Shown one piece after another: positions 1 through 12,506 of a DNA stretch of 64,000 bases (position 1 is the stretch's first letter; each line of letters starts with the position of its first letter). The DNA comes from Sphagnum compactum. Taxonomy: Eukaryota; Bryophyta; Sphagnopsida; Sphagnales. The stretch spans positions 6,882,001-6,946,000 of the forward strand of contig OZ234501.1 in assembly GCA_965153455.1 (NCBI GenBank). Reading direction: 5' to 3'. Made by a program: the position numbers and the translations under genes. The notes beneath the pieces are model-generated. The model saw only the letters and a program-made list of their open reading frames with translations. It had not been told where the DNA came from and did not search any database.

Positions 1-640
1 TAGCCTATGGTAATTTAACCTAAAATAACCACCAATAACCACCAATAGAATAACTATTAATAGCCATTAATAAAATAACCACTAATACCCACCAATAAAA
101 TAATCATTAATAACCACCAATGGAATAACTACCAATAACCATTACTAGAAGAACCATTAATAACCACCAATATGCACCCATAGAATAACCACCAATATGC
201 ATCGATAAAATAACCATTAATATGCACCAATAGAATAACCAACAATAGCCACCAATAGAATAGCCACAAGTAGTTTATGGTAATATAACCTAGAATTGTC
301 AATAATAACATAAGGTGAAATAACTTTCAATAGCCAAAAGTAACTAATAATAGCTTCACATAACTAAAAATGGCCTAAGATGAAATAACTTAAAATAACA
401 AAAAATAACTTATAACAATCGCAATTAACCTAAAATAAAATACCCATAATAGCCAAAAATAACATAAAATAACCAAAAAAATTTAGAATAATAAAAAATA
501 ATCTAAGGTGAAATAACTAAAAATAATAAAAATAACTGAGAATAATCATAAATAGCCGTAAATAATGTAGGGTGAAATAACTTAGAATAACGAAAAGTAG
601 CCTTAGAAAAGTTAAAAATATCATAACATAAGTAATATTA
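1..640. repeat. Short-period AT-rich tandem array (AATAACCACC-like)
   Basis: The first 640 bases are built from variants of a roughly 10-12 base unit, AATAACCACC, AATAACCATT or AATAGAATAACC, which drift towards AAATAACTTAGAATAAC to the right. One long ORF on the minus strand is only the translation of this repeat (runs of Trp, Leu and Tyr). The array is cut by the window edge, so its full size is unknown. Confidence 0.8.
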
Positions 641-2450
641 CTATATTAGCAAAAACTTTATCCATTTATTAAAATTTTTTGCCCCCAAAAGAATGGTCAT
701 TGAAATTTTATTGAATAATGGTATTCAAAAAAACAATTGTTCAAATGATTTTACACTTTCAAAAGGAAATAAATGTAATTATGTACATTATTGAGAAATT
801 TTAAAATTAAATTTTAATCATTTCATTTGGACAAAATTTCAATAAAATATGAATTTTCAAAGTTTATATTTTTGTAATGTTTAAAATGAAATATTTGATA
901 AATAGAATGCAATGTAATTTATTATGATAAGTGTGGTGATTTGATGGTAGGGGTGTTTGCCTACATTTTAGAGGTCAAAGGATCAAATCTCACAAATGGT
1001 GTGTTGGTGGTCAATAATGATAAGTTGACCGAATATTCTATTATGTAGTTCCTTAAAATAGGTGCATATTTAAATTGATTACATGGCTTATGTACCTAAG
1101 CTAGGTTTGTAACATAACATAAGTAGTGACATGTGTCAATAATTCATAAGATGAAAATCATGAAATTATCAATAATAATAAATATTAATAAATTAAAATT
1201 TAATTGATTTCCATACTGCTTAGTTAATTAATTAACAAGTGAAATGACTTAGTAAATTTATATTTCACTAGGTATTAATGGACCGATCACTATTTGTAGC
1301 AATTATTCCTCGTTTACTGGGGGGTTGACTAGTTTCACCATGGTAAAAATGTTAAAATTCACTCAAAATACAATGAAACTCAAAGTGAATTAGGACACAT
1401 TTTGGTGTAGTGTAGTCAAATGTATTATTTTCTTACAAGGGAAAACCACCCCCCAAAAACATTACATTTTACATAAAACCTATGAAATATAGAAAAATTA
1501 ACAATAAATAAAATCATTTCAAAATATGGGAATTAAAAAAAAATCCAACATATTTTCAGCATCTACAATTTAAATTTTTATAAAAAAAACTAACTTGATC
1601 CATCAATGGATGAGAATAAAAGAAGTTTCCACAATTTCACTTGTGATAAAGGTATGATGAAACCTCTTATAAACAACACAAAACCATGAAACATAAATTA
1701 AAAATTTTCAAAAATATTTTTTAAAATGACAAATTCAAAATTAAATTTTTCCTCCCCATTGATTAATTCAATATGTAAAAATATAATTTTTTTGTTAATC
1801 ATTTAAAAAAAACCTTTGTTCAATTTTTTTTCATATATATAATGTATAACATACGTAAAAATCACATTTCGCTATTTATTAGGCATTTTTATTTATCTTC
1901 TATATCAACCCAATTGTTTTGTTCTTTATATAATATTTAAAATTCATATATCTTACATTATCATTCATATAATCATTTGTACATTAGGATTTGTTGCAAC
2001 GTTGGACAATTTGAATTTTTATGGGTTGCTTTTTTTGTAGGGTGTCAATTTAAATACTTATAATCAGGTCAATTTACAATTTTTGTGAACAATAAGAGTG
2101 TGTGTTTTCCAAAATGTACCAAATCAAATATTGGTAAATGTAAATAATGTACATGTAAACATGTCTTTTTATATTCTATCAATGAAATGTATATGTGTTG
2201 AAGTCTAGAGGACAAGGATGGAGCTCTAGGTGTTTTTGATTGGTGTCAACTAGCCTTAACATTTGTAATAACCAAAGTAGTCATTTGCAGATTAGACGGC
2301 AAAAACTTGAAACAATCACAGAGAAAAATGGCTGATAAAATGAGAATATAGTTTAATGTCAATCCATTAACAGCTTGGCGCCATTGAAGTTGATTTAATT
2401 CCTTGGAGGTTGTCCTATGTTGTTCACTATTGGAACCATTGTGTAAAAAC
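641..2450. other. AT-rich spacer, no gene seen
   Basis: No ORF of recognisable family and no conserved splice or promoter pattern. The only structured item is a tRNA-like segment at 931-993, listed separately. Confidence 0.6.
931..993 (+). repeat. Possible tRNA-derived SINE head
   Basis: The segment has an A-box-like TGGTAGGGGTG and, about 33 bases on, a B-box-like GGATCAAATC in a tRNA-like arrangement. The stretch GAGGTCAAAGGATCAA closely matches a second tRNA-like segment on the minus strand at 21103-21164. It does not fold as a functional tRNA by eye. Weak call. Confidence 0.3.
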
Positions 2451-5080
2451 CTTCCCTATAGTAAGTACTGATCCATGCATTCTACCAATGTCAAATCGTT
2501 GAATAGGAAGCCAGGTGTAATATTATTACAAACAACTTTTTGCAATGGTATCACTTTCTCTATTGATTTTTTTGTATTGCAAGCATATAAGGCCCATAAG
2601 AGAAAATTTTTACTCCCAAGTGTTGAAACCAAGAAAACCTCAAAAAAAATGCAATTGATTTGGGCACCCATATAGCAACCAAGAATCCAACTATGAAAAT
2701 AATCACCATACATAAACACATCAACAACCCAAGATAGTGAATAAAATTTACCACTTGTTATAGTTGCATTTGCACATTTTAAAAGAGTGAGCATAATATT
2801 CAAAACTTACTCCAAAGACCATGACAACCCCCCAATTGCACATGTTGTTCCCAATATATGAACTTTAACCTTGAGCAGAATGGGCACATGTACATTCCCA
2901 CACCAAATAGCTTAACAATAAGACAATTATGAAATGACCCACTTTTAGTTGTGTGTAAAAAACTCCCAAAGTAAAAAATCACATAATACCAACACAAAAA
3001 TTTTGTTGATATTTTGAACACCATTTCTTCAAACAAATAAATAACCTATGAGAGGATGTGTTAGTGACTAATAAAACAAGATTTTTAAAAGTTCTTATAT
3101 CTAGGCTTCAAGAAATTTATGATTTATTTTGCTTTTAGTTATATGTACCCAAACATAAATGTGCTAGGAAATAGTTGACAATTTGAGTCACCTTCCAAGT
3201 AATAGTTTGCCAACATTCATGAGTTTTGCCACAGACTTCCCATTTCATATGAATCCTAGGATTTGCACCAACATGGCTATCACATTGATAAAAATTCACT
3301 ATGAACAAAAGGTCAAAAAAATTCTCTCCTCTATCCACAAGAAAAAGAAAGAAGGGAAATTTCTTTGCTACAACCAAACAAAGGGTTTAAGAAATTAGGG
3401 CAAAAGCCCTACCTATGTTGTTATGAACGTAATAACTTCAAGGTGGTTGAGAAAAATTCCCCTTGCAAGTCTTTTCTATGCAAGCACACCTATTGCATGA
3501 AACTTCACCAATAGTTTTTGATCTTGTCTATTTGGTTGTTGATCTTTTCAATCTCTGTAAAAAAATGCAACAAGTTGCCATCACCACTATTGTTACATAG
3601 TAGCAAAACAACAAGAAAAAAATAAAGCAACAACAACACCACACACTTCCCACAAGCAAACATACAACTTAAAATCTTTGCAACCAATAGCCCCCCCTCT
3701 TTTACCCCCACATTGACAATGGCAATTCTCTTTTTGCTAGCATGCACCTTTATCTAAAAACATGAAACGAACATATCCTTTTACAAAGGCACTTGTCCAA
3801 TTTCCTAAAGCAAAACCATAAACTCAAGCCTTTCTTCATTAGCTTCTTCCGCAACTTCTTGATTTTGCTTCCAATCATAACAATTATAAATGTATGAACA
3901 TTAACATTTTCACTTAATTGACATCAACATTTAAATTTTTTTGTTGTTGTAACAAAAATGAAATATAATGCTTTCACAAAATGTTTCATGCATGGGAAAA
4001 GAAACCAAGAATCACATAAAATTCACCATTAATAAAAACCTCAAAAATGAGAAAAATCTTGAAGAAAAAAAAATCCACTTACGCAATGACCCAACTCCAA
4101 AAACAATCACACCAAGGAGGGTCCAAAAACAAATCACACATTCTGAAACTTATGATCCTCCTCTTTTCGTCATACGCAGGTAGAAGAAGGATCTTGGCAT
4201 CTTAAGAAACAACGAAACAAAACAACATAACCTTACATCACAAAAATTTGAATTGGGACCTCATTTTGACACCTTGATTAAACAACTAACGTGGCCAATT
4301 GTGGAGTTGGCATTCTTGGCTACCTAGATAGGCTGCTTCCACAACCATTGGTTCAAGTTAATGAAACCAAACCAGAATTGGGTCTACTAGGTTTGCTTTA
4401 AAACTAGTTTCTAAAGTAGAATTGGAACCATATTATTTTTAGAACTAGACTTGGAATTGGGTTCTTATTTAATTTGTGTGGATTTGGAATTGGAATCAAG
4501 ATTTTTGAAAAAAAAAAGAGAAAATAACAAACAAACTAGAAGTGAGGTTTATTCAATAGTTCACCACTAGTTCCAATTCAGGTTATTTGTGATCTGATTT
4601 TTAGAGTTAGAATTGGAATTTAAAAACCACACCCAAAACCGAATTCTCAATTCCAGTTATGTGTGGAACTAGAGTCAAAACCATTTAATTTTTTTTTTCA
4701 AACCTTCATAAAAGTAAAGAATTGCACAACATTAGTATGTTCACACATCAAATACCAACCCAACATTGGTCTTGACCATTCTCATTCTAAAGGGCTATGT
4801 CCATCTCATTGGCTCCTTGGTATTTGTGTTTTTGAAACTAGTTGTGACCATTGTTGGCAAAAATTAATAATACCCCTTCCTTATACCATGGGTACTTACT
4901 ACTGAGAATTGATTAATCTCCAAATATGTTGCTAAAAAATAGAATAGGGTAAAATCACTCGTCACCAAACACAAAGCTATAATGGAATGTCAACCTGTAT
5001 TTTATTCATTTCTTGTTCATTTTGGAACCATCTTCATAGTTATCTTCAAGTCTAGCACTTAGCAACTTGTGGCACCATAC
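2450..5080. other. Spacer with unrecognised ORFs
   Basis: A 115-codon ORF at 2456-2803 (minus), with shorter ORFs up to 3377, runs as if it were remnants of one longer reading region, but I recognise no family or motif. It could be an eroded transposon or chance. The stretch 3400-5080 shows nothing beyond AT-rich sequence. Confidence 0.4.
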
Positions 5081-6300
5081 ATGCCTCTTAATGTTCCAAA
5101 AAACTTGGAGATTGGAGTTGCAAAACCATCAATTTCTTGATACAAATTTGAGACTCAAAGCACAAAGGACAAGGGATGTTGAACAACTCTTGATCATTAG
5201 CGACATCTAGGCCATTCACAAACTTGGAAAGATTATTATTTTTCATCACCTTTACATGATGATTGGGTATTTTGTAAAAGATATAAGATGAGATGTGAAC
5301 TTTTTTGTAGAATCTTGAATGTTGTTTGTGCTCATGATTTTTAGTTTGTGCAATGTAAGGATACATGTGGCATTTGGCCATTTCTTCCATCCAAAAGTGC
5401 ATAGCAACTTCACAAATGCTAACATTTGGCATTGCAGTACCATATGCCACTGATGAGTATTGTTATTTTGCAAAAACCACCACCACCAAATGCTTGAAAC
5501 GTTTTGTCAAAGCAATTCACAAGATTTTTGAACAACAATATTGCAGCATCCATTGTGTGTTGATTTGGATAAACAACTTAGAATGAATGTAGACCATGAT
5601 TTCCTTGGGACATTTGTGTCACTAAGCTATATGCAATATAGATGGAAAAATTGCCTCATTGCTTGGCAAGGACAATTCACAAACGAGGATAAACGAAAAT
5701 TTATTATTTTAGAAATAGTTGTTGATAAATAGTTGTGAATATAACATGTTTATTTTGGGTTGCTTGTCCATGTAACAATGATTTGGATGTGTTTGACCAA
5801 TCCCTTTGGTTGCAAATGTTTTGCAAGGTTTAAGGAGTGACGTCAACTTCATAGTGAATGGGACAATTTATGAATGTTTCTATTTAGTTGTTCATGGGAT
5901 TTATCCAAAGTGGTTGATCTTTGTTCAAACGATCCATGAACCACAAAAAGAAAAATCCCAACATTTTGCAAAATGTCAAAAGAATGTGTGGAAAGATGTC
6001 GAATGTTGTTTGGGGTTCTCCAAGCCAAATTTCAAGTTATTGCAAATTCTTGTAGACAATGGAATAAAAAAATGATAGGAGATGTGTTGATGGCATGTAT
6101 GGTGCTTCACTCATGATCATTGAAAATGAAGGAGGTCAAAATCTAAAACTAACTTGGTAGGACCACCATCCTTTACAATTAAAAAAAAATCTCACATTTG
6201 AAGCTTTCATGAATGGCACAAATGCCATAAAAGATGTTAATGCCCACTTTAGACTTTAAAATGACCTCATTGAACAGTTGTGGACATTGAAAGGCAACAC
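5080..6300 (+). pseudogene. PIF/Harbinger transposase (plant transposon protein), decayed
   Basis: Broken pieces in shifting frames follow the order of a plant PIF/Harbinger (DDE_Tnp_4 / Plant_tran) transposase. At 5365-5580 is the segment ending TTTKCLKRFVKAIHKIFEQQ. At 5600-5730 is YRWKNCLIAWQGQFTNEDKR, the hallmark WKNCPxAWQGQ block. At 5800-6075 are VNFIVNGTIYECFY and then HGIYPKWLIFVQTIHEPQKE, with an Asn-Val-Trp-Lys-Asp-Val-Glu block. A further C-terminal piece lies near 6080-6300. At least three stops and frameshifts separate them. The HGIYP block corresponds to the ADGIYP region around a catalytic Asp, and the Asp there is replaced by His. The element is inactive. A partner ORF lies head-on at 6400-7375. 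Confidence 0.82.
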
Positions 6301-6399
6301 CCTTGCATTGATATCAAAATCAATTTTTTTACAAGGTTGAATGTTTTTGTGCATGCCTTTAGGTTTGAATGTTTATCCATGCACACTATCTATTGGGTT

Positions 6400-7375
6400 T
6401 TCTACTTGTGTGGTCTCTATGAGGCTTAAAATCATGGTAGTGCTTGGGGTGCTTGGAGTTGTGGCTAGAATTTGTGTGTTTGTTTTCAAATGCAATTGAA
6501 CTTTTTGAAGTTCTTTTCACCTTTGTAATAAAAAATGTTCTTGTGCCTCTTGTGAGACCAATTGGTTTTTAGGCATGTTGAACAACACCATGGTTGTTTG
6601 TTCTTCTAAGATGTCTACTTTCCTCAAGGTTGTTAAAGCCATGTCTGTAGTTTCCACACTTGAAGTCTTGAACCATGGTGAGAGAGTTTTTGAACTTGTT
6701 CATTTTTTTAGCTACCTTTGCAACTTTTGAACCCTATGGCCTTTTCTATGTGATCTCTAAAGAGTTCAGATTTTCCAACTAAAGAAGTATTTCTACCTCA
6801 CCCCCTTTTACATACTTTGAGTTTTTTCATTTCATAGGCAGCATCTTATGCACATCCTCCTACATGTCTTGATGCGTCTTTGAAAATGAACCAACATTAT
6901 ATGAAAGTGAAAAAACGATGCTTTGGGTGGTTGCTTTTGTAAAGCTTTAATGCCTTTTGCAACATGTGTCTTCTTCAAATGTGGTAGATTCATTCAAAGC
7001 GACGATAGACCCATGGCAACCCACAAACTTGGAGATGTCATGTTTAATTGCCTTTCATTTTGTCTCCAAGCTTCTTACTAGTCTTTTTGCACATGTTGGA
7101 GGTTGATTGTTGTTGTAAGGATTTTACACCTTATCCTAAAACATCACTAATTTTTGTCCATTGTTAGCCATAAGGTATTGGAAAACATGGAGTTTGGAGA
7201 TAGGACTTGCAAAGTTGGAAATCTTTTTCATCAACAAAGTTCTTCCCCTTTTTTGACTTTGTATTTGCTATCAAAATGCAATGCTTGTTGCAAGAAATGC
7301 ACCAAGTTCTAAAAATTTGATGGATGCATTGACAAAGTTGTGTGACGCCATTATTTTTTCCTTTTGATGTCATAA
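6400..7375 (-). pseudogene. Myb/SANT-like ORF of the same Harbinger element, decayed
   Basis: On the minus strand an ORF starting at 7373 contains FVDEKDFQLCKSYLQT, which resembles the start of the Myb/SANT-like DNA-binding protein that accompanies plant PIF elements (E-D-x-x-LCxSW type). Further on, through stops, come KTSKKLGDKMKGN, a tract resembling the W-x-x-x-K-H-D-x-x-KFxG block, and ALKLYKSNHPKHRFFTF, resembling the A-x-x-x-Y-K-x-x-x-x-K-x-FxF-x-H-C-W block. The ORF faces the transposase, so the two reading regions converge near 6.3-6.4 kb. The identification rests on weak but ordered similarity. Confidence 0.55.
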
Positions 7376-8860
7376 ATAACTAGCTTTGATATCATGTGCA
7401 AAAGTGCTAATGAAAACATGAAAATCTCATGAATACCTTATTCCAAGTGGAGGCACAAATGGGGTTCTAATTTTCGAGTTTTTTCTTTTCATGCGAGAAT
7501 TTACCATTGGCAAAATGTTTACTGTGCTCTTATGGAACCTATGGAGATGCTCTTAACATACTAATATACATAAAGGGTGTTGAATAAATTTGCATGTAAA
7601 GGTGTGCCAAAAAAATGTTATGGCCATTGCATTTGATGATTTGAATTCTTTTTCTTAGTTATCTTGAATGAATTAAAAATTGAATGTGTATTAAGGTTTG
7701 GTAAGTTTGTGAGAATGTTCTTAGGTCAATGGGATTATTGGATTTGGTGGTCTAGATTTGTTTTCTTAGTTATCAATGTGTAATAACTATTTGGATGAAA
7801 GCATGATATATTTTTAAAAAAATTGACAAACTAACTGCAAGTTTAAAAATGAAACAATTTTTGAAATAAGTACAAAAAAGTATATTCAAAATATATTCAA
7901 ATTTCATTATGAAAAATGAATATGAAAAAAGTGTTGGATAATAAAAAAAATATTGAAATTGATTCATCAATATGGTATTCAGAAATAAAGATGTACTAAG
8001 TTAAAATATAAAAATCATTGTATATTTAAGCAAGGAGTTGAAAAAAATTACATTTTTCTCCATGTTAAAATATATTTAAAACATACTTGAAATAAATGTT
8101 ACATTATAAAAAATAAGTCTCAAAAAAGTTACTTGAATTTTAAAATACCTATTTTCAGCTTACTTTTACAATGTGAATTTAAAAATTAATGGACAATACT
8201 GTCATTATTATATTTAACATTCAAGTAAAAACATTGGATGTATAATAATTTTATGTTGAATTTCATTGTGACCTTTTATCAACTAAATAAATATATTATA
8301 AAAATAATATGCTTGTATACTTCATTTTTTCTTACCCATTTACAAGCATGATTCATTACTTGTGCACTTTGAAAAGCTCTAAAACAAACTTTTTAGTGCA
8401 TTTGGATGTCACCTTAACTATCTAGAGTCCATGAAACAAGGTTGTTAGGTTGCTTTGTTTGTTTGTCATGTTGAGGTCTCTCAGACCATGGCACCTCTCT
8501 TGTGAGGGTCTTGGTATAGTTGGAAAGTCGTCAATGATTGGGATGCACTGAGTTGGTTTAACAATGTTTCGACCTACAATGGAGAAATTATTGAATATTG
8601 AACAAAATTTTCATTGAAAATTCATTTAACGAAAAAAATAAAATATATAAGGGAATTTGGGTGTGCTTTTGGTATTGTTCAAAAACCCTTAGTGACTAGG
8701 TAGGGTTTAGTGAAGGCAATTTGAAATTTTTTGGATCTAAGGTGTAGAAAATATGGAAATTTAAGCTAAGATTTTGTCAATGAGAATTCAACCAAATTCG
8801 AAAAAATGATCTTGAAAAGAAAAACCCACACCAAGAGCTGCAATAGGGCCAGAACTCAGA
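7376..8860. other. AT-rich spacer, no gene seen
   Basis: Homopolymer-rich AT sequence. ORFs are short and low in complexity, and no feature is supported. Confidence 0.6.
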
Positions 8861-8863
8861 ACT

Positions 8864-9012
8864 CAAAACCCTAAAAACCCTAACCTCCCCACCCCACTCT
8901 TCATCACCACTTCTGGAGGAAGAAAGAGAGAGGCTGCGAAACCCTAAGAACCCTAAATCCCCTTCTTCATCACCACTTCAGGAGGAAGAGAAAGAGAGAG
9001 AGAGGGGAAGGG
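8864..9012. promoter_or_regulatory. Telo-box cluster with purine tract, duplicated
   Basis: Two tandem copies of a roughly 70-base block each contain AACCCTAA-type telo-boxes, then CTTCATCACCACTTC and a GGAGGAAGA purine tract ending in GAGAGAG. Telo-boxes and GA tracts are typical of plant promoters and 5' leaders. No convincing downstream plus-strand reading frame was found: an ATG at 9089 stops after ten codons unless spliced. The block may serve an unrecognised transcript or lie in the 3' flank of the FPF1-like gene. Confidence 0.4.
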
Positions 9013-9779
9013 GAGATCTTCGAGAGCTCCGGGGGCATATCATCACCAATTTTCCAGGAGGAATCTGAGAGCTCGAAACGGAGATCTACATGAGCTCCGG
9101 AAGACTTGCAGGTGGGCATTGAAAGTTCGTGGAGTTCTAACTAGCCTCTGAATTTGATGACTATCAGATTCGACCAGAGATGCAGCTTGTCAATCGTCAT
9201 CAGCTTGTATACACGAGACTTTTGGTTTGGTTTGTTAGAGATCAGCAGCAGCAGAAGCTCAGAAAGTGGAAGAACATAACAATTTCCAGAGATGTAATAT
9301 GGTAACTTTTAGCAAATGCATTCATGACAGAATTGTTACAAGTTCTTTAAAACTCTACCCATTTGATCCATTTCCATATAAATTTTATAAGATGCGATGA
9401 AGCATTGCTCTGTCAATGGCAATAAAGCTCAGAGCTCATGATCAATGGCAATGAAGCTTTGCTCCTTGATGATCAGAGTGCGCTAGAGGAAATATTATAA
9501 CCCTAGTCTTGATCACGCATGCAGCATTTAACTGTACTAATCCATTCGTAGTGGGAGTTAGCAATTGGCAGCTGCAGGACGTGATCTGACCCAATTGCAC
9601 GATCGAAACCTGCAGCAGTAGGAGCTGCTGGATTTCTCACTAGAGCACACGAGAAGATCATGAATGAATTCAACAAACAGCTATAGAAGAATTATACGCT
9701 GGAGCCGATCCCTGCAGCAACCCTTTGTACAGCAAATTCATTCTCTTGCAGTACTACTGTTGCAGCAGCAGGATACCAT
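9013..9779 (-). other. 3' flank of the FPF1-like gene
   Basis: This is a mixed-composition stretch between the telo-box block and the FPF1-like stop codon, with CAG-rich and GATC-rich words but no ORF. Part of it is likely the 3' untranslated region of the minus-strand gene. I could not place a polyadenylation signal with confidence. Confidence 0.4.
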
Positions 9780-10139
9780 TCAGGCGGCATCGCGCACCTC
9801 GAAGGCGTTTCGGTTCTTGACAACAATGTCGTACATGTGCATGGTCTTGAAGTTGGCGAAATTGTGTGGTAAGGAGATGAGGTCCAGGGTGCAGGAGCTC
9901 TTGTGATACTGACGTAGCTGGTGCACTGTTGCATCTCCTCCGTCCAGGTATGGCTTCCACCCCAGATTCAGCAGCTTCTCCTCCAGATCCTCGTAGTTGC
10001 TGATGGTCTCATTGGTCGGCAAATAGACCAGCACCTTCTTTTGTCTCTGCGCCACCGAGCCCGTGCCATCCACCGACTCCGTTAGAGGATTCTGCACTAG
10101 TCTCGCTACCCCATCCTTGAGTACCCACACTCCTGCCAT
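9780..10139 (-). CDS. Flowering-promoting factor 1-like protein
   Basis: A single exon encodes 119 residues, close to the usual ~110 of the family. The N-terminus MAGVWVLKDGVARLVQNP matches the family's M(S/A)GVWVFKNGVVRLVEN. A basic KKVLVYLPTNE block follows, then LEEKLLNLGWKPY, the YHK(S)S..LDLISLP block and the near-invariant end FKTMHMYDIVVKNRNAFEVRD. I start at the ATG at 10139 because the family begins at MxGVW. An in-frame ATG five codons upstream (10154) would add MRSAA and is less likely. FPF1 family members are small proteins linked to gibberellin-dependent elongation, flowering time and root growth; the molecular role is not settled. A probable leader with pyrimidine and TG repeats lies upstream at 10195-10260. 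The C-terminus ends in Ala-Ala after EVRD, a small extension. Confidence 0.93.
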   Translation of the reverse strand: MAGVWVLKDGVARLVQNPLTESVDGTGSVAQRQKKVLVYLPTNETISNYEDLEEKLLNLGWKPYLDGGDATVHQLRQYHKSSCTLDLISLPHNFANFKTMHMYDIVVKNRNAFEVRDAA

Positions 10140-10194
10140 CGCGGCGGATCTCAATAGTGCAAGATCTTTCTACTCTGTTGCACGACAAACAAGC

Positions 10195-10360
10195 AATGCT
10201 CTCTGCCTCTCTGTGTCTGTGTGTGTGTCTGTGTGTCCGTCCGTGGCACCCAAGTGCGTCTCTCTGCTTCTGATCTTTTGCTGTCTCTCAGAACATTGAT
10301 CCTGCAGATCAGTCCTTCAAAATATATTGAGTTCTGAGAGTATTTCCTGCTGCTAATCAA
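10195..10360 (-). promoter_or_regulatory. Probable leader and core promoter of the FPF1-like gene
   Basis: Just upstream of the start codon lies a CT/TG-rich tract, CA/GA-rich in the transcript sense. Further out, the sense strand reads AATATATTTT at about 10318-10327, the only TATA-like word nearby. The assignment is by position and composition only. Confidence 0.35.
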
Positions 10361-11480
10361 TCTGTTTTTTGTAATCGTAACCCCAATCCTAAAGCACGAG
10401 CTCTAATCCTCCTTGAAACTACTGTTCTTGCTGCATGCGCGGCATCAGAAATTACGTTAGCAGTTATAAAACTGCAAATATTTTAATCATCCTTTTTAAG
10501 AATCTAGTTGAGCATATCTGCTTGCCTGCCTGCTTTCGCACGAAATTCTACGCCCAATTGCTGCTGCTGCATCTGGACCGGCCCCACAACTAAAAGAAGA
10601 ATCCCTTTGGATCAAGCGAGCACGCCTTCCTGCCTGCCTGCCAAGCCTGCCTGCAGTCCACCAACAATTTGTAAAATATTTCTTTGCAAAAAAATTCTTT
10701 GCAGTTCCATTCCTGGTCACTTTCCTTCACTTTTTCTTCCAGTCGCCCGGCCTGGCTCATCTCTGTCGTAACGATAACGGTACCCACGGATCGGCAGCCA
10801 GCGAGCCAGCCAGCGAACGCCGGTGGCGCAACACGGCTAACAAGACTGCAGCAACAGCAGCAGCAGATCGATATGGACCCTAGTCTTCTTGGCCCAATAG
10901 TACACCAGATTGCACTTCACAGATCCATGCAACAAGGTTCATGAGTCGTCCCGGGCTTCTGTCCCGAAGTGGGCCTACGATACCCACCCCGGCCGGCCGG
11001 CCGACGTCTCTTTCATCCCGCCCGCGGAGAGGAAGAAAGCATTTACGTTACGTGCAGCTACGCTACGTACCGTATAGGTCCGGTACGCTTAGCGAGCGAG
11101 TGAGTGGTGGTGAACTTTGTGGTGGTGATGGGGTTGGAATATTGCGCAGCGAGTATTCCGCGGGAGTGCATGCAGGTGACGACAAAGTACCCGGGCGACA
11201 TGTTCCACGCAGCTAACAACGGCCCAGTTGCGCAGCGCGAAAAAGGGGGGAAATCTGACGCGTACCGCAACAATCAGTTCCGTAACTAGTTCGGCGCCAC
11301 TGCGCGCGCGACGCGCGGCAGTGAACTTCAGTTCCGGATTCAGTTCCTGGCCATTCCCTATGGCTTCTGGGCTTCTGAGCCAAGTTGCATGCGTTGCTTT
11401 GCGAATTTTTTGATTTGGGAGATTTGGGGGTGGGGGCGGGGCGGGGGGGGGGGGGAGGAAGGAAGGGTCGTGACTCGGCA
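10361..11480. other. GC-richer upstream island, no gene called
   Basis: This stretch is clearly richer in G and C than its surroundings. It holds CCTGCCTGCC and CAGCAG repeats, a CCGGCCGGCCGG run near 10990 and a G13 tract at 11443-11455. At 11298-11323 an inverted repeat has arms CACTGC and GCAGTG around a GCGCGCG core. ORFs on both strands overlap each other and match no family. It is most simply the promoter-proximal CpG-rich flank of the FPF1-like gene. Confidence 0.45.
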
Positions 11481-12208
11481 CAGGTGTCTTTTTGTTGTTT
11501 CCAACGAGTTTACTATTTTATTTTATTTCATTTAATTCATTTTCATTTTTAATTTATTTTTTAATTTATTTTCCTGGGATGGCGTGATGGATTGGGTTGG
11601 AGAAAGGTGAACCCTTTATTTTAGTATGTGAACCCTTTATTTTATTTTATTTTTCTTTCAAGAAAATTTTAAGTTTTTTGAAAGGGGGGCTTGAATTTCA
11701 CAATTTTTCTTGGGGTTCAGATGTTACAAGTAAACTAAGGACTAGGTACTACAGGCAAGAGTATGCAAGTTGTCATGAATAGTGTTGGGCTCGAGCTGGT
11801 TATTGGACATGCCATCCTTTGTGGATCCAGATGCCCTCTTTTCCATTCAAGCAGAGAGGGAGGGGGATCCTGAAATCTTTATCCAAGCAGTGAAGGGTTT
11901 TGGAATTATTGGGCCAATGAGAGCCCAGGGTGGTGGTCCCTTGCAAATGTTGTGTAGTTATTTGAGTTTTTAAAGAACCACGGTTTTGAGTTTTTCAACT
12001 ACCATAATTCTAAGAACTAATTGAGATGGTTCATCTATATATATAATTTCAATGAATTTCCCCAGTTTCAATTTTTTCAAATTTGCACTTCCCAAGTTCC
12101 TTGCCAAACTAGTTATATCTCATAAACAAAAATCAATTATATATATAATGATTATTTAAGTTTAAGAACCTTGCTAGGGGGGATGGAACTAAGAAAACCA
12201 TCAATTTT
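11481..12208. other. AT-rich spacer, no gene seen
   Basis: AT-rich sequence with only short ORFs and no recognised motif. Confidence 0.55.
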
Positions 12209-12480
12209 GGTGGTAAACTGAGTTTCCTTTTCCTGGAGCGCCTTCACTGCTGCTACATATATTTTCACTGCTCCTACGTGTACAACTACTATGATTACTC
12301 TCAAACCTTGTGCATTGGACGCTGAGTTTCAGCATTTCATACTGAGATTTAATAAAATTTCCTTACTGTCTCAGATACTACCAAACAAGGGGATAGGGGG
12401 TGAAAGGAGGCCCAAAGACAGGGTGACACTACCAAACAAGGGGATAGGAGGTGAAAGGAGGCCCAAAGACAGGGTGACTT
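12209..12480 (+). repeat. Dispersed repeat, copy 1 (partner at 47217-47462)
   Basis: Long matching words are shared with 47217-47462 in the same order and orientation, for example GCTGCTACATATATTTTCAC, ACCTTGTGCATT, GTTTCAGCATTTCATA and GATTTAATAAAATTTCC. The right end holds two tandem copies of a 50-base unit (CTACCAAACAAGGGGATAGG...CAAAGACAGGGTGAC); the partner carries a single diverged version. No coding capacity is seen. It is probably a non-autonomous mobile element, class unknown. Confidence 0.75.
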
Positions 12481-12506
12481 TACAGATAACTCTAATGGTT
12501 CAGCAA

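Noticed and set aside
10941-11481. Several overlapping ORFs on both strands in the GC-rich island
   Set aside because: GC-rich sequence has few stop codons; none shows a family motif, and they overlap each other.
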